Shown here in pieces: positions 18,651 through 27,064 of a stretch of 64,000 bases of DNA. Every line of letters begins with the position of its first letter. The first letter of the stretch is position 1. A program made the translations under genes and the position numbers. This DNA comes from Erythrobacter sp. SG61-1L (GTDB lineage Bacteria; Pseudomonadota; Alphaproteobacteria; Sphingomonadales; Sphingomonadaceae). The stretch covers positions 1,240,001 through 1,304,000 of the forward strand of contig NZ_JXQC01000003.1 in assembly GCF_001305965.1 (NCBI RefSeq), read 5' to 3'. The notes under the pieces are model-generated. The model was not told the DNA's origin. It saw nothing but the letters and a program-made list of their open reading frames with translations, and ran no database searches.

Positions 18651-19250
18651 GTGACGAGCCCTGTCGAGACCAACCCCGTGGACGAGGAAAAGCAGCGGCT
18701 GCGCCGCGCGATGCGCAAGGCGCGCCGCGAACATGCCGCCTCGCTTGATCCGACGACGCGCGCGTTGTTGTTCCGCCGCCCGCCGAATCCGGTGCTGAAC
18801 CTGATTCCCGCCGGCGCGACCATCGGCCTTTATTACAGCACGCCCGACGAGGCCCCTGCCCTGTCCTATGCGCGCTTCCTGTTCGAGCAGGGCCACATCG
18901 TCGCCCTGCCCTGGATCACCTCGCCCGACGCACCGATGATCTTCCGCCAGTGGAGTGACCCCATCGGGGAAAGCGACATCGAAGACGGGCCTTATGGCCC
19001 GCAGCCTTCGTCCGAGAATCGGATCGTCGTGCCTGATGTGCTGTTCTGCCCGCTGGTGGCCTTTACGGAGCGCGGCGAGCGCATGGGCCAGGGCGGCGCC
19101 TTTTACGACGGATGGTTGGGCCGTAATCCCGGCAAGCTGGCAATCGGCATGGCGTGGGACATCCAGAAGGTCGAATCGCTGCCGCTGGAACCGCATGACG
19201 CACCCCTGAAGGCCATCGTCACCCCTACCCGGCTTTACGGACCGTTCTGA
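18651..19250 (+). CDS. 5-formyltetrahydrofolate cyclo-ligase
   Basis: Converts 5-formyl-THF to 5,10-methenyl-THF using ATP. I choose GTG 18651 (199 residues, MTSPVETNPVDEEKQRLRRAMRKARR) because GGAG stands seven bases before it, whereas ATG starts at 18594 or 18636 would overlap the 6S RNA tail or lack an SD. Family motifs are the N-terminal KQRLRRAMRKARR, IGLYYSTPDE, VALPWI and the C-terminal signature GERMGQGGAFYDGWLGR, which corresponds to the Gly-rich ATP/substrate loop. Stop TGA is directly followed by the ATG of the DUF2842 gene. Confidence 0.9.
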   Translation: MTSPVETNPVDEEKQRLRRAMRKARREHAASLDPTTRALLFRRPPNPVLNLIPAGATIGLYYSTPDEAPALSYARFLFEQGHIVALPWITSPDAPMIFRQWSDPIGESDIEDGPYGPQPSSENRIVVPDVLFCPLVAFTERGERMGQGGAFYDGWLGRNPGKLAIGMAWDIQKVESLPLEPHDAPLKAIVTPTRLYGPF

Positions 19251-19463
19251 ATGCGCAGCAAACCCACTTTGCGAATCCCCTTCGGGATTCTCGGACTGCT
19301 GATTGCGTTGGCAATCTATGCCCTGTTCGTCGCCTGGGCCTCTCATTGGATCGGCACGCTGCACGTCCTGTTGCAGACGCCGATCTATATCGTGTTGGGA
19401 ACCATCTGGCTGCTGCCCCTGAGGCGCTTCCTGATCTGGATGGAAACCGGCCGCTGGGGCTGA
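19251..19463 (+). CDS. DUF2842 membrane protein
   Basis: A 70-residue inner-membrane protein with two hydrophobic helices (FGILGLLIALAIYALFVAWA and TPIYIVLGTIWLLPLRRF). Length, helix spacing and the C-terminal LRRFLIWMETGRW match DUF2842, a small alphaproteobacterial family of unknown function. It begins at the base right after the stop of the folate cyclo-ligase gene, so the two are one transcript. Confidence 0.88.
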   Translation: MRSKPTLRIPFGILGLLIALAIYALFVAWASHWIGTLHVLLQTPIYIVLGTIWLLPLRRFLIWMETGRWG

Positions 19464-19497
19464 GCGAGAACACCCCGCTCTCCTGAAAATCTGACCA

Positions 19498-19555
19498 CTT
19501 CGCTTGGCGCACGATTGCGCCGGGACGCACTTTGCCAGTGCGCCCGAAGGCGAAG
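19498..19555. terminator. compound stem-loop region between DUF2842 gene and tRNA-Asp
   Basis: Two perfect hairpins sit side by side: GGCGCA-CGAT-TGCGCC (19506-19521) and CGCACT-TTGCC-AGTGCG (19526-19542). Alternatively the outer parts can pair over distance: CTTCGC (19498-19503) with GCGAAG (19550-19555) and GGCGCAC (19506-19512) with GTGCGCC (19538-19544). The place, after a plus-strand operon and after a minus-strand tRNA, suits a two-way transcript end, although no clean T-run follows. Confidence 0.5.
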
Positions 19556-19587
19556 ATTATTCCAACTTTTCAAGTAGATCCCCCAAG

Positions 19588-19664
<77 letters not shown>

Positions 19665-19698
19665 GTTCTCTTGGGCGTGCACCCCTTGGGGAGCGCCG

Positions 19699-19727
19699 CC
19701 ACTAGGGCAGGCTGCCCCCCCTGTCAA
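19699..19727 (-). promoter_or_regulatory. putative promoter of tRNA-Asp
   Basis: Minus strand: a perfect -35 TTGACA (19722-19727), a 17-base spacer starting with seven G, then TAGTGG as a poor -10 (19699-19704), about 35 bases before the tRNA. The -35 lies inside a perfect inverted repeat CCCCTGT-TG-ACAGGGG on that strand (19718-19733). The rest of the gap between 19464 and 19833 holds only the stem-loops and this tRNA. Confidence 0.5.
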
Positions 19728-19833
19728 CAGGGGTGATGACAGGTTTTTCACATCGTCATGGTGAGCGCGCCATTAACCATATGTTGGTGCTTCGCTGAGA
19801 TGATTCCGCCCGGACAAATGAGGGGGCATTCTC

Positions 19834-20292
19834 ATGCGGAAATTGCTGTGCGCAGCACTGATTGCCAGCGCGATTGCGGCACCGGCCGTGGCACAAAAGC
19901 CGGTTTCGCTGGATAGCGCAGTATTCGTTGAACGGCTGGGCCACACGAATGACGGGCGCGTGGAACGCCGGATCGAGCCGGCAAGCCAGCTGCGGCGCGG
20001 TGATCGCCTTGTGATGGTGGTGGAATGGCAAACTTCCCCGGAAGGGAAAGCCTTTGCCGTTACCAGCCCGATTCCGCGCAGCATTGCGTTTCAGGACACG
20101 AGCACAGATGCGATTCAGGTATCCGTGGACGGCGGCAGGAACTGGGGCCGCCTGGGCGCACTGAAGACCAGCGATCGTTATGGCAACCGCCTCGCCACGC
20201 CCGAGGATGTCACGCACCTGCGATGGACAGTCAGCCCTACGGATGCACGGCGCGGAATCGGCCGCGTGACCTATTCAGCCATCGTCCGCTGA
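19834..20292 (+). CDS. exported protein with a single DUF11-like repeat domain
   Basis: A 152-residue product with a signal peptide (MRKLLCAALIASAIAAPAVAQ). The mature part reads like one copy of the conserved-repeat (DUF11-like) beta domain: ERRIEPASQLRRGDRLVMVVEW, AVTSPIPRSIAFQDTST, VDGGRNWGRL and LRWTVSPTDARRGIGRVTYSAIV. Such domains usually occur in long extracellular proteins; here one is alone, which suggests a small periplasmic or surface protein. The function is unknown. It is convergent with thyA, 3 bases apart. Confidence 0.7.
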   Translation: MRKLLCAALIASAIAAPAVAQKPVSLDSAVFVERLGHTNDGRVERRIEPASQLRRGDRLVMVVEWQTSPEGKAFAVTSPIPRSIAFQDTSTDAIQVSVDGGRNWGRLGALKTSDRYGNRLATPEDVTHLRWTVSPTDARRGIGRVTYSAIVR

Positions 20293-20295
20293 GAA

Positions 20296-21261
20296 TCAGA
20301 CCGCAATCGGCGCCTTGATCGCTCCCTGCGGGGCATAGCCGGTCACTTCGAAATCCTCGATCCGATAATCGAAGATCGAATCAGGCTTGCGCCGTATGGT
20401 CAGACGCGGATCGCCCTCCGGCCGGCGCCCGAGTTGTTCCTCCACCAGTTCCGAATGGTTCAGATAGAGATGGGTGTCCCCGCCCATCCACACGAACTCG
20501 CCCGGCTCCAGCCCGGCCTGATGCGCGACCATCCGCTGCAGCAAGGCGCCGGACCATAGGTTGAACGGCAACCCCAAAGCCACATCGCAGCTACGCTGAT
20601 AGAGCAGGCAGTTCAGCCGGTCCCCCGCGACATGGAACTGGTAGGTCTTGTGGCATGGCGGCAGCGCCATCTGGTCAAGCTCCGCCACGTTCCATCCTTC
20701 GATGATATGGCGGCGGCTGCCGGGATTGGTCTTCAGGCTTTCCACCAGTTCGGCGACCTGATTGATGCCCTGCCCCTTGCGGAACGTACCGTCGCCATTG
20801 GACTCATAAGTCGCCCAGTCGACCCACTGCTTGCCATAGACCGGACCGAGATCGCCCCATTCGGCCGCGAATGATTCGTCCTCCGCGATACGGGCGACGA
20901 AGTCGTCCAGCGCAATGTCATGCCCGGTCGCGCGGACATATTTGGCGTGCGGCCATTCGTTCCAGATCTTCACACCCTGCAGCACCAGCGGGCGGATGTT
21001 GGTCTCGCCGGTGAGGAACCACAGCATTTCACGCGTGGCCGTCTTCCAGAAGACTCGCTTGGTGGTGATCAGCGGCATGCGCCCTTCGGACAGATCGAAA
21101 CGCATCTGTGCGCCGAAGATGGATCGCGTGCCTATGCCCGTGCGGTCTTCCCGCTGATCGCCCTGCTCCCATACCTGCCGCAGCAGATCGAGATATTGCC
21201 ACTCGGGATGCCGCGACTCATGCGCGGTTTCGTCGAAGCCGAAGACGGTATGCGATGCCAT
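20296..21261 (-). CDS. thyA: thymidylate synthase (ThyA type)
   Basis: Makes dTMP from dUMP using methylene-THF. 321 residues; family landmarks are DRTGIGTRSIFG, LPLITTKRVFWK-like PLITTKRVFWKTA, the catalytic Cys in LPPCHKTYQFHV, LYQRSCDVALGLPFN and GDTHLYLNH. It is longer than the 264-residue E. coli enzyme because of an insert around residues 90-150 (VRATGHDIALDDFVARIAE and following), as seen in other bacterial ThyA proteins. ATG 21261 is the start; a longer ORF version would add 32 unrelated residues. Confidence 0.95.
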   Translation of the reverse strand: MASHTVFGFDETAHESRHPEWQYLDLLRQVWEQGDQREDRTGIGTRSIFGAQMRFDLSEGRMPLITTKRVFWKTATREMLWFLTGETNIRPLVLQGVKIWNEWPHAKYVRATGHDIALDDFVARIAEDESFAAEWGDLGPVYGKQWVDWATYESNGDGTFRKGQGINQVAELVESLKTNPGSRRHIIEGWNVAELDQMALPPCHKTYQFHVAGDRLNCLLYQRSCDVALGLPFNLWSGALLQRMVAHQAGLEPGEFVWMGGDTHLYLNHSELVEEQLGRRPEGDPRLTIRRKPDSIFDYRIEDFEVTGYAPQGAIKAPIAV

Positions 21262-21366
21262 GGACGTATCTAACGCCCGCAAGGCACGCAGGTAAACGCG
21301 CCGAGCACGCTTGTGCAGGATAGTTTGTGGATGACGGGCGCCGCGCAAAGCGCCCAAGAAGTTAAA

Positions 21367-21443
21367 TGGTCGGGGAGAGAGGATTCGAACCTCCGGCCCC
21401 TGCCTCCCGAAGACAGTGCTCTACCAGGCTGAGCTACTCCCCG
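21367..21443 (-). tRNA. tRNA-Pro (anticodon CGG)
   Basis: Minus strand cloverleaf of 77 bases: acceptor CGGGGAG with CTCCCCG, D arm GCTC...GAGC with TGG in the loop, anticodon stem CTGTC/GGCAG around TTCGGGA (anticodon CGG), T arm CGGAG-GTTCGAA-TCCTC region, A73 and an encoded CCA. A C1-G72 pair and A73 are typical for proline. Confidence 0.95.
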
Positions 21444-21486
21444 ACCGGCGCCATCGCAGTTTCCTGCGGGGCGAGGCAGAGGCGGC

Positions 21487-21515
21487 CCAATAGCGGCGAG
21501 TTGGCAGGGTGGCAA
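21487..21515 (-). promoter_or_regulatory. putative promoter of tRNA-Pro
   Basis: Minus strand TTGCCA (21510-21515), 17-base spacer, TATTGG (21487-21492), roughly 43 bases upstream of the tRNA. Hexamers are partial matches. The remaining bases between 21516 and 21680 are the purF upstream region, where I recognise no further element. Confidence 0.4.
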
Positions 21516-21680
21516 GCGGGCATTTTGCACCTGTGTAAATGCACGGTGTTCCGCACCTCAAACAGGTTTCAATAGCCACCATCTTTGCTTGGCACCCCTT
21601 GTAATCGGCGCGTAACATCGCCATTGGGGCCCCGAAGGAGCGCGAAGGGCGTTCCAAGGCTGGCGAGTCACCCAAAAATC

Positions 21681-23183
21681 ATGATCGAACGCGATTCCCT
21701 GCGCGACGAAACCCCGTGGGACATTTGGTCCGACGAATCGGGCGACGACAAGCTCCACGAGGAATGCGGTGTGTTCGGGGTAATCGGTGCGGCAGACGCT
21801 TCGGCGATCTGTGCGCTCGGCCTCCACGCGCTGCAGCATCGCGGCCAGGAAGCCGCCGGCATCACCAGCTTTGACGGCAGCGAGTTCTTCTCCCGCCGCG
21901 GCTTGGGCCATGTGGCGGAAAACTTCTCTTCCGGCGAGGCTCTGGCCGAACTGCCCGGCCGAACTGCGGCAGGCCATGTGCGCTATTCCACCACCGGTGG
22001 TTCCGGCCTGCGCAACATCCAGCCGCTTTATGCCGACCTCGCATCGGGTGGCTTTGCCATCGCGCACAATGGCAACATCTCCAATGCCATGTCGCTCAAG
22101 CAGGATTTGGTGAAGAACGGCGCGATCTTCCAGTCGACGTCGGATACCGAGGTGATCATCCACCTCGTCGCCACCAGCCGATTCCCCACCATGCTCGACC
22201 GCTTCATCGATGCGCTACGCATGCTGGAAGGTGCCTATTCGCTGATCGTAATGACGCCTGAAGGCATGGTGGCCTGCCGCGATCCGCTGGGCATCCGGCC
22301 ACTGGTGATGGGCCGCATCGGCGATGCGACCATCTTCGCCAGCGAAACGGTTGCGCTTGACGTCGTAGGCGCGGAATTCATCCGCGAAGTGGAGCCTGGC
22401 GAACTGATCCGGGTCGATCATTCAGGCGCGCTTGAAACGCACCGCCCATTCGGCAATCCGAGCGCGCGGCCCTGCATCTTCGAACACGTCTATTTCAGCC
22501 GGCCTGACTCGATCCTCGATAACCGCGCTGTCTATTCCGTGCGCAAGGAAATCGGCGTTCAGCTGGCGCTGGAAAGCCCGGCTGATGCGGACCTGGTTGT
22601 TGCGGTTCCAGACAGCGGCGTGCCCGCCGCCATCGGTTTTTCTCAGCAATCCGGCATTCCGTTCGAACTGGGCATCATCCGTTCGCATTATGTCGGCCGC
22701 ACATTCATCCAGCCTTCTGACGGCGCGCGCCATGCCGGCGTGAAGCGCAAGCACAATGCCAATCGCCTGATCGTAGAAGGCAAGCGCATCGTGCTGATCG
22801 ACGATTCGATCGTGCGCGGCACCACCAGCCTCAAGATCGTGCAGATGATGCGCGATGCAGGCGCCAAGGAAGTGCATTTCCGTGTCGCCAGCCCGCCTAC
22901 CGGATGGGGCTGTTATTACGGCGTGGACACACCTGAACGCTCCAAGCTGCTCGCGGGCCGCATGGACCTCGAAGCGATGCGCGATTTCATCCAGGCCGAC
23001 AGCCTCGCCTTCGTTTCCATCGACGGTCTCTATCGCGCCGTGGGTCACAAGCAGCGCAACAATAGCTGCCCGCAATATTGCGACGCCTGCTTCACCGGCG
23101 ATTATCCCACCAGCCTGACCGATCTTGCCCGTCGTGAGACGGACGCAGCGCAGCTCTCCCTGCCGGTCAACAAGGTCGCCTGA
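21681..23183 (+). CDS. purF: amidophosphoribosyltransferase
   Basis: First committed step of purine synthesis: moves the amide nitrogen of glutamine onto PRPP. 500 residues. A 28-residue propeptide (MIERDSLRDETPWDIW...LHEE) precedes Cys29 of CGVFGVIG, which becomes the N-terminal nucleophile after self-cleavage. The glutaminase half follows (LQHRGQEAAG, GHVRYSTTGG, AHNGNISN, SDTEVI). The PRPP site is IVLIDDSIVRGTTS. Cys residues near the end (NNSCPQYCDACFTGDYP) resemble the iron-sulfur binding set seen in the Bacillus-type enzyme. The stop overlaps the next SDR gene by one base. Confidence 0.96.
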   Translation: MIERDSLRDETPWDIWSDESGDDKLHEECGVFGVIGAADASAICALGLHALQHRGQEAAGITSFDGSEFFSRRGLGHVAENFSSGEALAELPGRTAAGHVRYSTTGGSGLRNIQPLYADLASGGFAIAHNGNISNAMSLKQDLVKNGAIFQSTSDTEVIIHLVATSRFPTMLDRFIDALRMLEGAYSLIVMTPEGMVACRDPLGIRPLVMGRIGDATIFASETVALDVVGAEFIREVEPGELIRVDHSGALETHRPFGNPSARPCIFEHVYFSRPDSILDNRAVYSVRKEIGVQLALESPADADLVVAVPDSGVPAAIGFSQQSGIPFELGIIRSHYVGRTFIQPSDGARHAGVKRKHNANRLIVEGKRIVLIDDSIVRGTTSLKIVQMMRDAGAKEVHFRVASPPTGWGCYYGVDTPERSKLLAGRMDLEAMRDFIQADSLAFVSIDGLYRAVGHKQRNNSCPQYCDACFTGDYPTSLTDLARRETDAAQLSLPVNKVA

Positions 23184-23914
23184 TGGCCACTGCTTTCGGT
23201 AACAGGCCGCTGGACGGTCAGGTCGCGCTCGTCACCGGTGCCAGCCGAGGCATAGGTGCCGCCACAGCCAAGGCGCTAGCCGCTGCCGGGGCGCATGTCG
23301 TCATCACCGGCCGCAATGCCGCCCTGCTGGAGGAAATCGAGGAATCGATCCATCAGGCAGGCGGCAGTGCTACTATCGCCCCGCTGGACCTTGGCGAACC
23401 GGACGCAATTGCAAGGCTCGCAACGGCAATCTCCAATCGCTGGGATGCGCTGGACATCATGGTGCTTTCGGCGGCCTTCCTGCCGCAGCTTGGCCCCGTC
23501 ACGCAGATTGAACCGCGCTATTTCAATCAGGCCCTGACCACCAACGTGCTGGCGACGCAGGCGCTGATCGCCGCGTTCGATCCGATGTTGAAGCGCAGCA
23601 AAGATGCGCGGATCGTCGGCCTGACCAGCAGCCTTGCGCAGGCTCCGCGCCCTTATTGGGGTGCCTATGCCGCCAGCAAGGCCGCGTTCGAAGCGCTGCT
23701 GGAATGCCATGGGCAGGAAGTGGCTCGAATTTCCGAAATCCGCGTCGCCATTCTCGATCCCGGTGCAACCCGCACTGCAATGCGCGCTCGCGCCTATCCG
23801 GGCGAAGACCCGCAAACGGTCAAGGCGCCTGAAGTGGTGGCGGACCGCATTGTGGCGCTGGTGCAGGAGGATTTCCCCACCTGCCATCGTGAACGGGTTC
23901 AGCCGGCCGGTTAA
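23183..23914 (+). CDS. short-chain dehydrogenase/reductase
   Basis: An NAD(P)-dependent oxidoreductase of 243 residues. Cofactor motif TGASRGIGAATAKAL near residue 19, a VLSAAFLP in place of the usual NNAG, SLAQAPRPYWGAYAASKAAFE with the catalytic Ser/Tyr/Lys (YAASK), and the late LDPGATRTAMRARAYPG. The NNAG to LSAAF change is common in some SDR subfamilies. The start overlaps the purF stop (TGATG), so it is translated from the purF message, although no purine role is known to me. The substrate is unknown. Confidence 0.85.
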   Translation: MATAFGNRPLDGQVALVTGASRGIGAATAKALAAAGAHVVITGRNAALLEEIEESIHQAGGSATIAPLDLGEPDAIARLATAISNRWDALDIMVLSAAFLPQLGPVTQIEPRYFNQALTTNVLATQALIAAFDPMLKRSKDARIVGLTSSLAQAPRPYWGAYAASKAAFEALLECHGQEVARISEIRVAILDPGATRTAMRARAYPGEDPQTVKAPEVVADRIVALVQEDFPTCHRERVQPAG

Positions 23915-23962
23915 CCAGCTCCGAAAAGAGCGGATAAAGCAGAATCGCGCATCCTGTCTAAA

Positions 23963-23984
23963 CCACGGGACGCCCCTCCCGTGG
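23963..23984 (+). terminator. stem-loop after the purF-SDR pair
   Basis: CCACGGG (23963-23969) pairs with CCCGTGG (23978-23984) around an 8-base loop, between the SDR stop and the PilZ start. The bases after it (ACCAGTTTGGCTT) are only mildly T-rich, so it may slow or end transcription rather than be a strong intrinsic terminator. Confidence 0.45.
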
Positions 23985-24013
23985 ACCAGTTTGGCTTATG
24001 GGAGACCGCCGCG

Positions 24014-24364
24014 ATGAACAATGAGAGGGTAACGACCCGCTACGAGATCGCCGCGCAGGAAGATCGCTGCGCGCCGCGCACCCGGATCACCATACCCGCC
24101 CAATTGCGGGTTTCCGGCGGACGAGGCTTTCAGACCGTCGTTCACGATCTTTCGCTCTCGGGCTTTTCCGCCACAGCGATCAACCGGATGTACCCCCGTT
24201 CGATCTGCTGGCTAACCTTGCCGGGACTGGAGGCGTTGCAGGCCGAAGTCGTGTGGTGGGACAATGCGATCTGCGGCTGCGCCTTTTCACAGCTTTTGAG
24301 CCCCATCGTGCATGACAATATCATCGCGCGCTTCCGGGGCGACGGTATCTACAAACCGGTCTGA
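24014..24364 (+). CDS. PilZ domain protein
   Basis: A 116-residue protein likely to bind cyclic di-GMP. The PilZ signature can be traced as RTRITIPAQLRV (first Arg motif, degenerate) followed by HDLSLSGFSATAIN (the D/NxSxxG turn) and later strands VVWWDNAICGCAFSQLL. No other domain is attached, so it would act as an adaptor. Two diguanylate cyclase/phosphodiesterase proteins in the same window (50999 and 61576) could supply the signal, though there is no direct link. ATG 24014 was chosen over an upstream start because it has GGGAG nearby. Confidence 0.75.
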   Translation: MNNERVTTRYEIAAQEDRCAPRTRITIPAQLRVSGGRGFQTVVHDLSLSGFSATAINRMYPRSICWLTLPGLEALQAEVVWWDNAICGCAFSQLLSPIVHDNIIARFRGDGIYKPV

Positions 24365-24368
24365 AGGC

Positions 24369-25619
24369 TCAGCTTTTCACCAGCGTTGCCTGGCTGACCG
24401 TGATCCCGCCGCCACGAAAGCCGCCTTCGCAATACATCAGGTAGAAACGCCATAAGCGGCAGAAGCGATCGTCGAAGCCATCCGGCAGCCGGCCCTCGGC
24501 CACGGCCCGGTCAAAATTCACGCGCCATGCTTTCAGCGTTTCGGCGTAGTCGATGCCGAAATCTTCCTGATCTTCCCATGACAGGCCACGCTCCGCGGCA
24601 AGACGCAGGAACTCGCTGGTGCGAATCAGCAGCCCGCCTGGGAAGACATAGGCCTGAATGAAATCGGCATTGCGGGCATATCCATCAAACAGTTCCTCCC
24701 GCATGGCGATGAACTGGATCGCGGCCCGGCCGCCCGGGCGCAGGTTGCGGGCGAGGCAATCGAAGAAGGACGGCCAATATTCACGGCCCACAGCCTCCAC
24801 CATTTCCACGCTGACGATCCCGTCGAACTGACCAGAAACGTCCCGATAATCCTGATGACGGAAGTCTATCGCGCCAGACTGGTGCGAGGCTGCCCAGTGC
24901 AACTGCTCGTCCGACAGGCTGATGCCGGTCACCTGGCTCCCGCGCGAGGCGAAATAATTGCTGAGCGCGCCCCAGCCGCAGCCGATTTCCAGCAGCTTTT
25001 CCGGATTGCCGAGCCGCTGAGCGAGTCGCTGCCACTTGGAATGCTGCGAAGCCTCCAGCGCCGCTGCGCCTCGCCTCGTGTCGTAATAGAGCCCGCTGGA
25101 ATAGCTCATCGTGGGATCGAGCCAGGCGCCATAGAAATCATTGCCCAGATCGTAATGGGCATGGATGTTCCGTTCCGCCCGTTCCCGCGTGTTGCGGTTG
25201 AGCCAGTGGAGCAGCCGCCCGGCCAGTCGCCACGGCCCTTTGGCTCTGCCCGCATCGCCCAGCGATTCGCCATTGGCCATTACCAGCGCAAACAGCGCCA
25301 CTTCATCGGGGCTGGTCCACTCACCGGCTTCCCACGCCTGGTAAAAGCCGACCGAACCCGCAGTGGCCAGCCGGACCAGCGCACGCCAGTCCCGCAATGT
25401 GATTTCCGCTTCGAAGCCCGGAGCACGCCCCCCGAGATGACGCGTCGTGCCATCGGGAAGATGGGCGCAAAGCCTGCCCGTTGCGAGGCCGCGATCGAAT
25501 TCATCCAGAAGCTTGTGCCCGCCCCCGGCAAACAGGCGCGCAAGAAGAGTGGGCCCGGTGTGGACCCGGTGGCTGCCATCAAGCAGCATGTCCCCGCGTC
25601 TGATCCCCTCCACAGACAT
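24369..25619 (-). CDS. cyclopropane-fatty-acyl-phospholipid synthase family methyltransferase
   Basis: S-adenosylmethionine-dependent enzyme that modifies unsaturated phospholipid acyl chains (cyclopropane or related methylation). 416 residues, cytoplasmic and membrane-associated. The landmark HYDLGNDFYGAWLDPTMSYS is intact, then LLEIGCGWGALSNYFASRG (SAM motif), VSVEMVEAVGREYWPSFF and QAYVFPGGLL. It is the last gene of a unit with the photolyase and a membrane protein; the intergenic gap is 44 bases. In Rhodobacter sphaeroides phr and cfa genes share a singlet-oxygen sigma-E regulon, which makes a light-stress role plausible here. No rpoE or chrR lies in the window. Confidence 0.88.
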   Translation of the reverse strand: MSVEGIRRGDMLLDGSHRVHTGPTLLARLFAGGGHKLLDEFDRGLATGRLCAHLPDGTTRHLGGRAPGFEAEITLRDWRALVRLATAGSVGFYQAWEAGEWTSPDEVALFALVMANGESLGDAGRAKGPWRLAGRLLHWLNRNTRERAERNIHAHYDLGNDFYGAWLDPTMSYSSGLYYDTRRGAAALEASQHSKWQRLAQRLGNPEKLLEIGCGWGALSNYFASRGSQVTGISLSDEQLHWAASHQSGAIDFRHQDYRDVSGQFDGIVSVEMVEAVGREYWPSFFDCLARNLRPGGRAAIQFIAMREELFDGYARNADFIQAYVFPGGLLIRTSEFLRLAAERGLSWEDQEDFGIDYAETLKAWRVNFDRAVAEGRLPDGFDDRFCRLWRFYLMYCEGGFRGGGITVSQATLVKS

Positions 25620-25663
25620 GACGCGAGTATGACTCCCGAGTCGCAATTGGGCAAGACGCCAGC

Positions 25664-27064
25664 CTATCCGCTTCGGAGCGCACCCCAGGCCGCCAGCGCC
25701 CGTTCCCTGCCCTCGCGATGACCCACGCGTTTTCGCGGATAATCGCGCGGGCGCATGCCATAGGAATCGGGATCATGGATGTAAGGTGCGTCCAGCCCGG
25801 AAAGCTCCGGCACCCATTGGCGGATATAGGCCGCGCAATCGAACTTCTCGCTCTGCGTCAGCGGCGCCATGATTCGCCCGAACATGTTTGCGTCGGCGCC
25901 GCACCCGGCTGACCACTGCCAGTTCACGCCATTATTGCCGTAATCGGCATCCACCAGAGTATCCCAGAACCAGCGTTCGCCATGGCGCCAGTCGATCAGC
26001 AGATGCTTGATGAGGAAGCTGGCCGCGATCATCCGCACCCGGTTGTGCATCCAGCCAGTGGCCCACAACTGGCGCATCCCGGCATCGACGATGGGATAGC
26101 CGGTGCGCCCCTGCTGCCACGCGGCCAGATCATCCGCCGCTTGCGAGTCGCTGAGCGGATCGCGCCATTCGAATTGCTCGAACTCAGGCTTGTAGGACCG
26201 TTCGGGATAGTTCGGAAACTGGCGCAGGATCGTGGCGGCATAATCGCGCCAGACAAGTTCGCGCAGGAAACTCGCGGCTTCAGCACCACTTGCGCCATCC
26301 AACCCATGCCACACCTGCGCTGGCGAAATCTCACCGAAATGCAGATGGGGTGAAAGGCGGCTGGACCCGTCGATGGATGGCAGATTCCGCGCCTCGTCAT
26401 AAGCAGCGACTCGCTCGGCGAAATCTTCCAATTGCGCATGCGCCGCCGCTTCGCCGCAGTGCCACGCTTCGTGGAAGCCCCCTGCCCAAACGGGGTGATT
26501 CGGAACCAGCGCCCAATCTTCCAGCCTTTCCGAATCAGGCCATTGGGCGGGCGCGGAAAGTTGGGGTTCCGGCAACGGCTCGGGCGGCGGCATGTGCTGT
26601 AACAGCGCGCGGTAGAAGGGCGTAAAAATCCGGTATTGCCCGCCCTGCCCGCTCGTCACGCTGCCCGGCGGCATCAGATAGAGACCGTCATGCCGCTCGA
26701 AAGTGACGCCATCGGGCAAGGCATCCTTCACGGCCCGCTCCGCATTGCGCCACCAGGGCTCGACATGGCGCAAGGCATGAACCGCCGCAGCCCCGGTTTC
26801 CGCCGCCAGAGCCGCCAGCACTTCGTCACATCGGCCACGCCGCAGGATCAGCCGCGATCCGCGCGCTTCCAGATCGCGCGCCAGCGAGGCGAGGCTGTGA
26901 TGGAGCCACCAGCGACTTGCCCCGCCCATCTTGCGATGTTTCGGCGTGTCGTCATCCAGCACATAGACGGGAATGACCGGCCCGGCGGCAGCGGCAGCGC
27001 GGAACGCCCGCTGATCGGCCAGGCGCAGATCCCGCCGCAGCCAGACGATTTGGGGCGCGGTCAC
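25664..27064 (-). CDS. phrB: deoxyribodipyrimidine photolyase (class I CPD type)
   Basis: Light-dependent repair of cyclobutane pyrimidine dimers using FADH. 466 residues: the N-terminal antenna domain starts APQIVWLRRDLRLADQRA, and the C-terminal catalytic domain has GRTGYPIVDAGMRQLWATGWMHNRVRM and NWQWSAGCGADANMFGR, which carry FAD- and DNA-contact residues. It overlaps the membrane gene upstream by four bases (ATGA), so the two are translationally coupled. Confidence 0.95.
   Translation of the reverse strand: MTAPQIVWLRRDLRLADQRAFRAAAAAGPVIPVYVLDDDTPKHRKMGGASRWWLHHSLASLARDLEARGSRLILRRGRCDEVLAALAAETGAAAVHALRHVEPWWRNAERAVKDALPDGVTFERHDGLYLMPPGSVTSGQGGQYRIFTPFYRALLQHMPPPEPLPEPQLSAPAQWPDSERLEDWALVPNHPVWAGGFHEAWHCGEAAAHAQLEDFAERVAAYDEARNLPSIDGSSRLSPHLHFGEISPAQVWHGLDGASGAEAASFLRELVWRDYAATILRQFPNYPERSYKPEFEQFEWRDPLSDSQAADDLAAWQQGRTGYPIVDAGMRQLWATGWMHNRVRMIAASFLIKHLLIDWRHGERWFWDTLVDADYGNNGVNWQWSAGCGADANMFGRIMAPLTQSEKFDCAAYIRQWVPELSGLDAPYIHDPDSYGMRPRDYPRKRVGHREGRERALAAWGALRSG

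Noticed and set aside
21590-21680. Sigma-54-like TTGGCACC before purF
   Set aside because: The GG and GC elements are not at the required 10-base spacing, and purF is not normally sigma-54 dependent.
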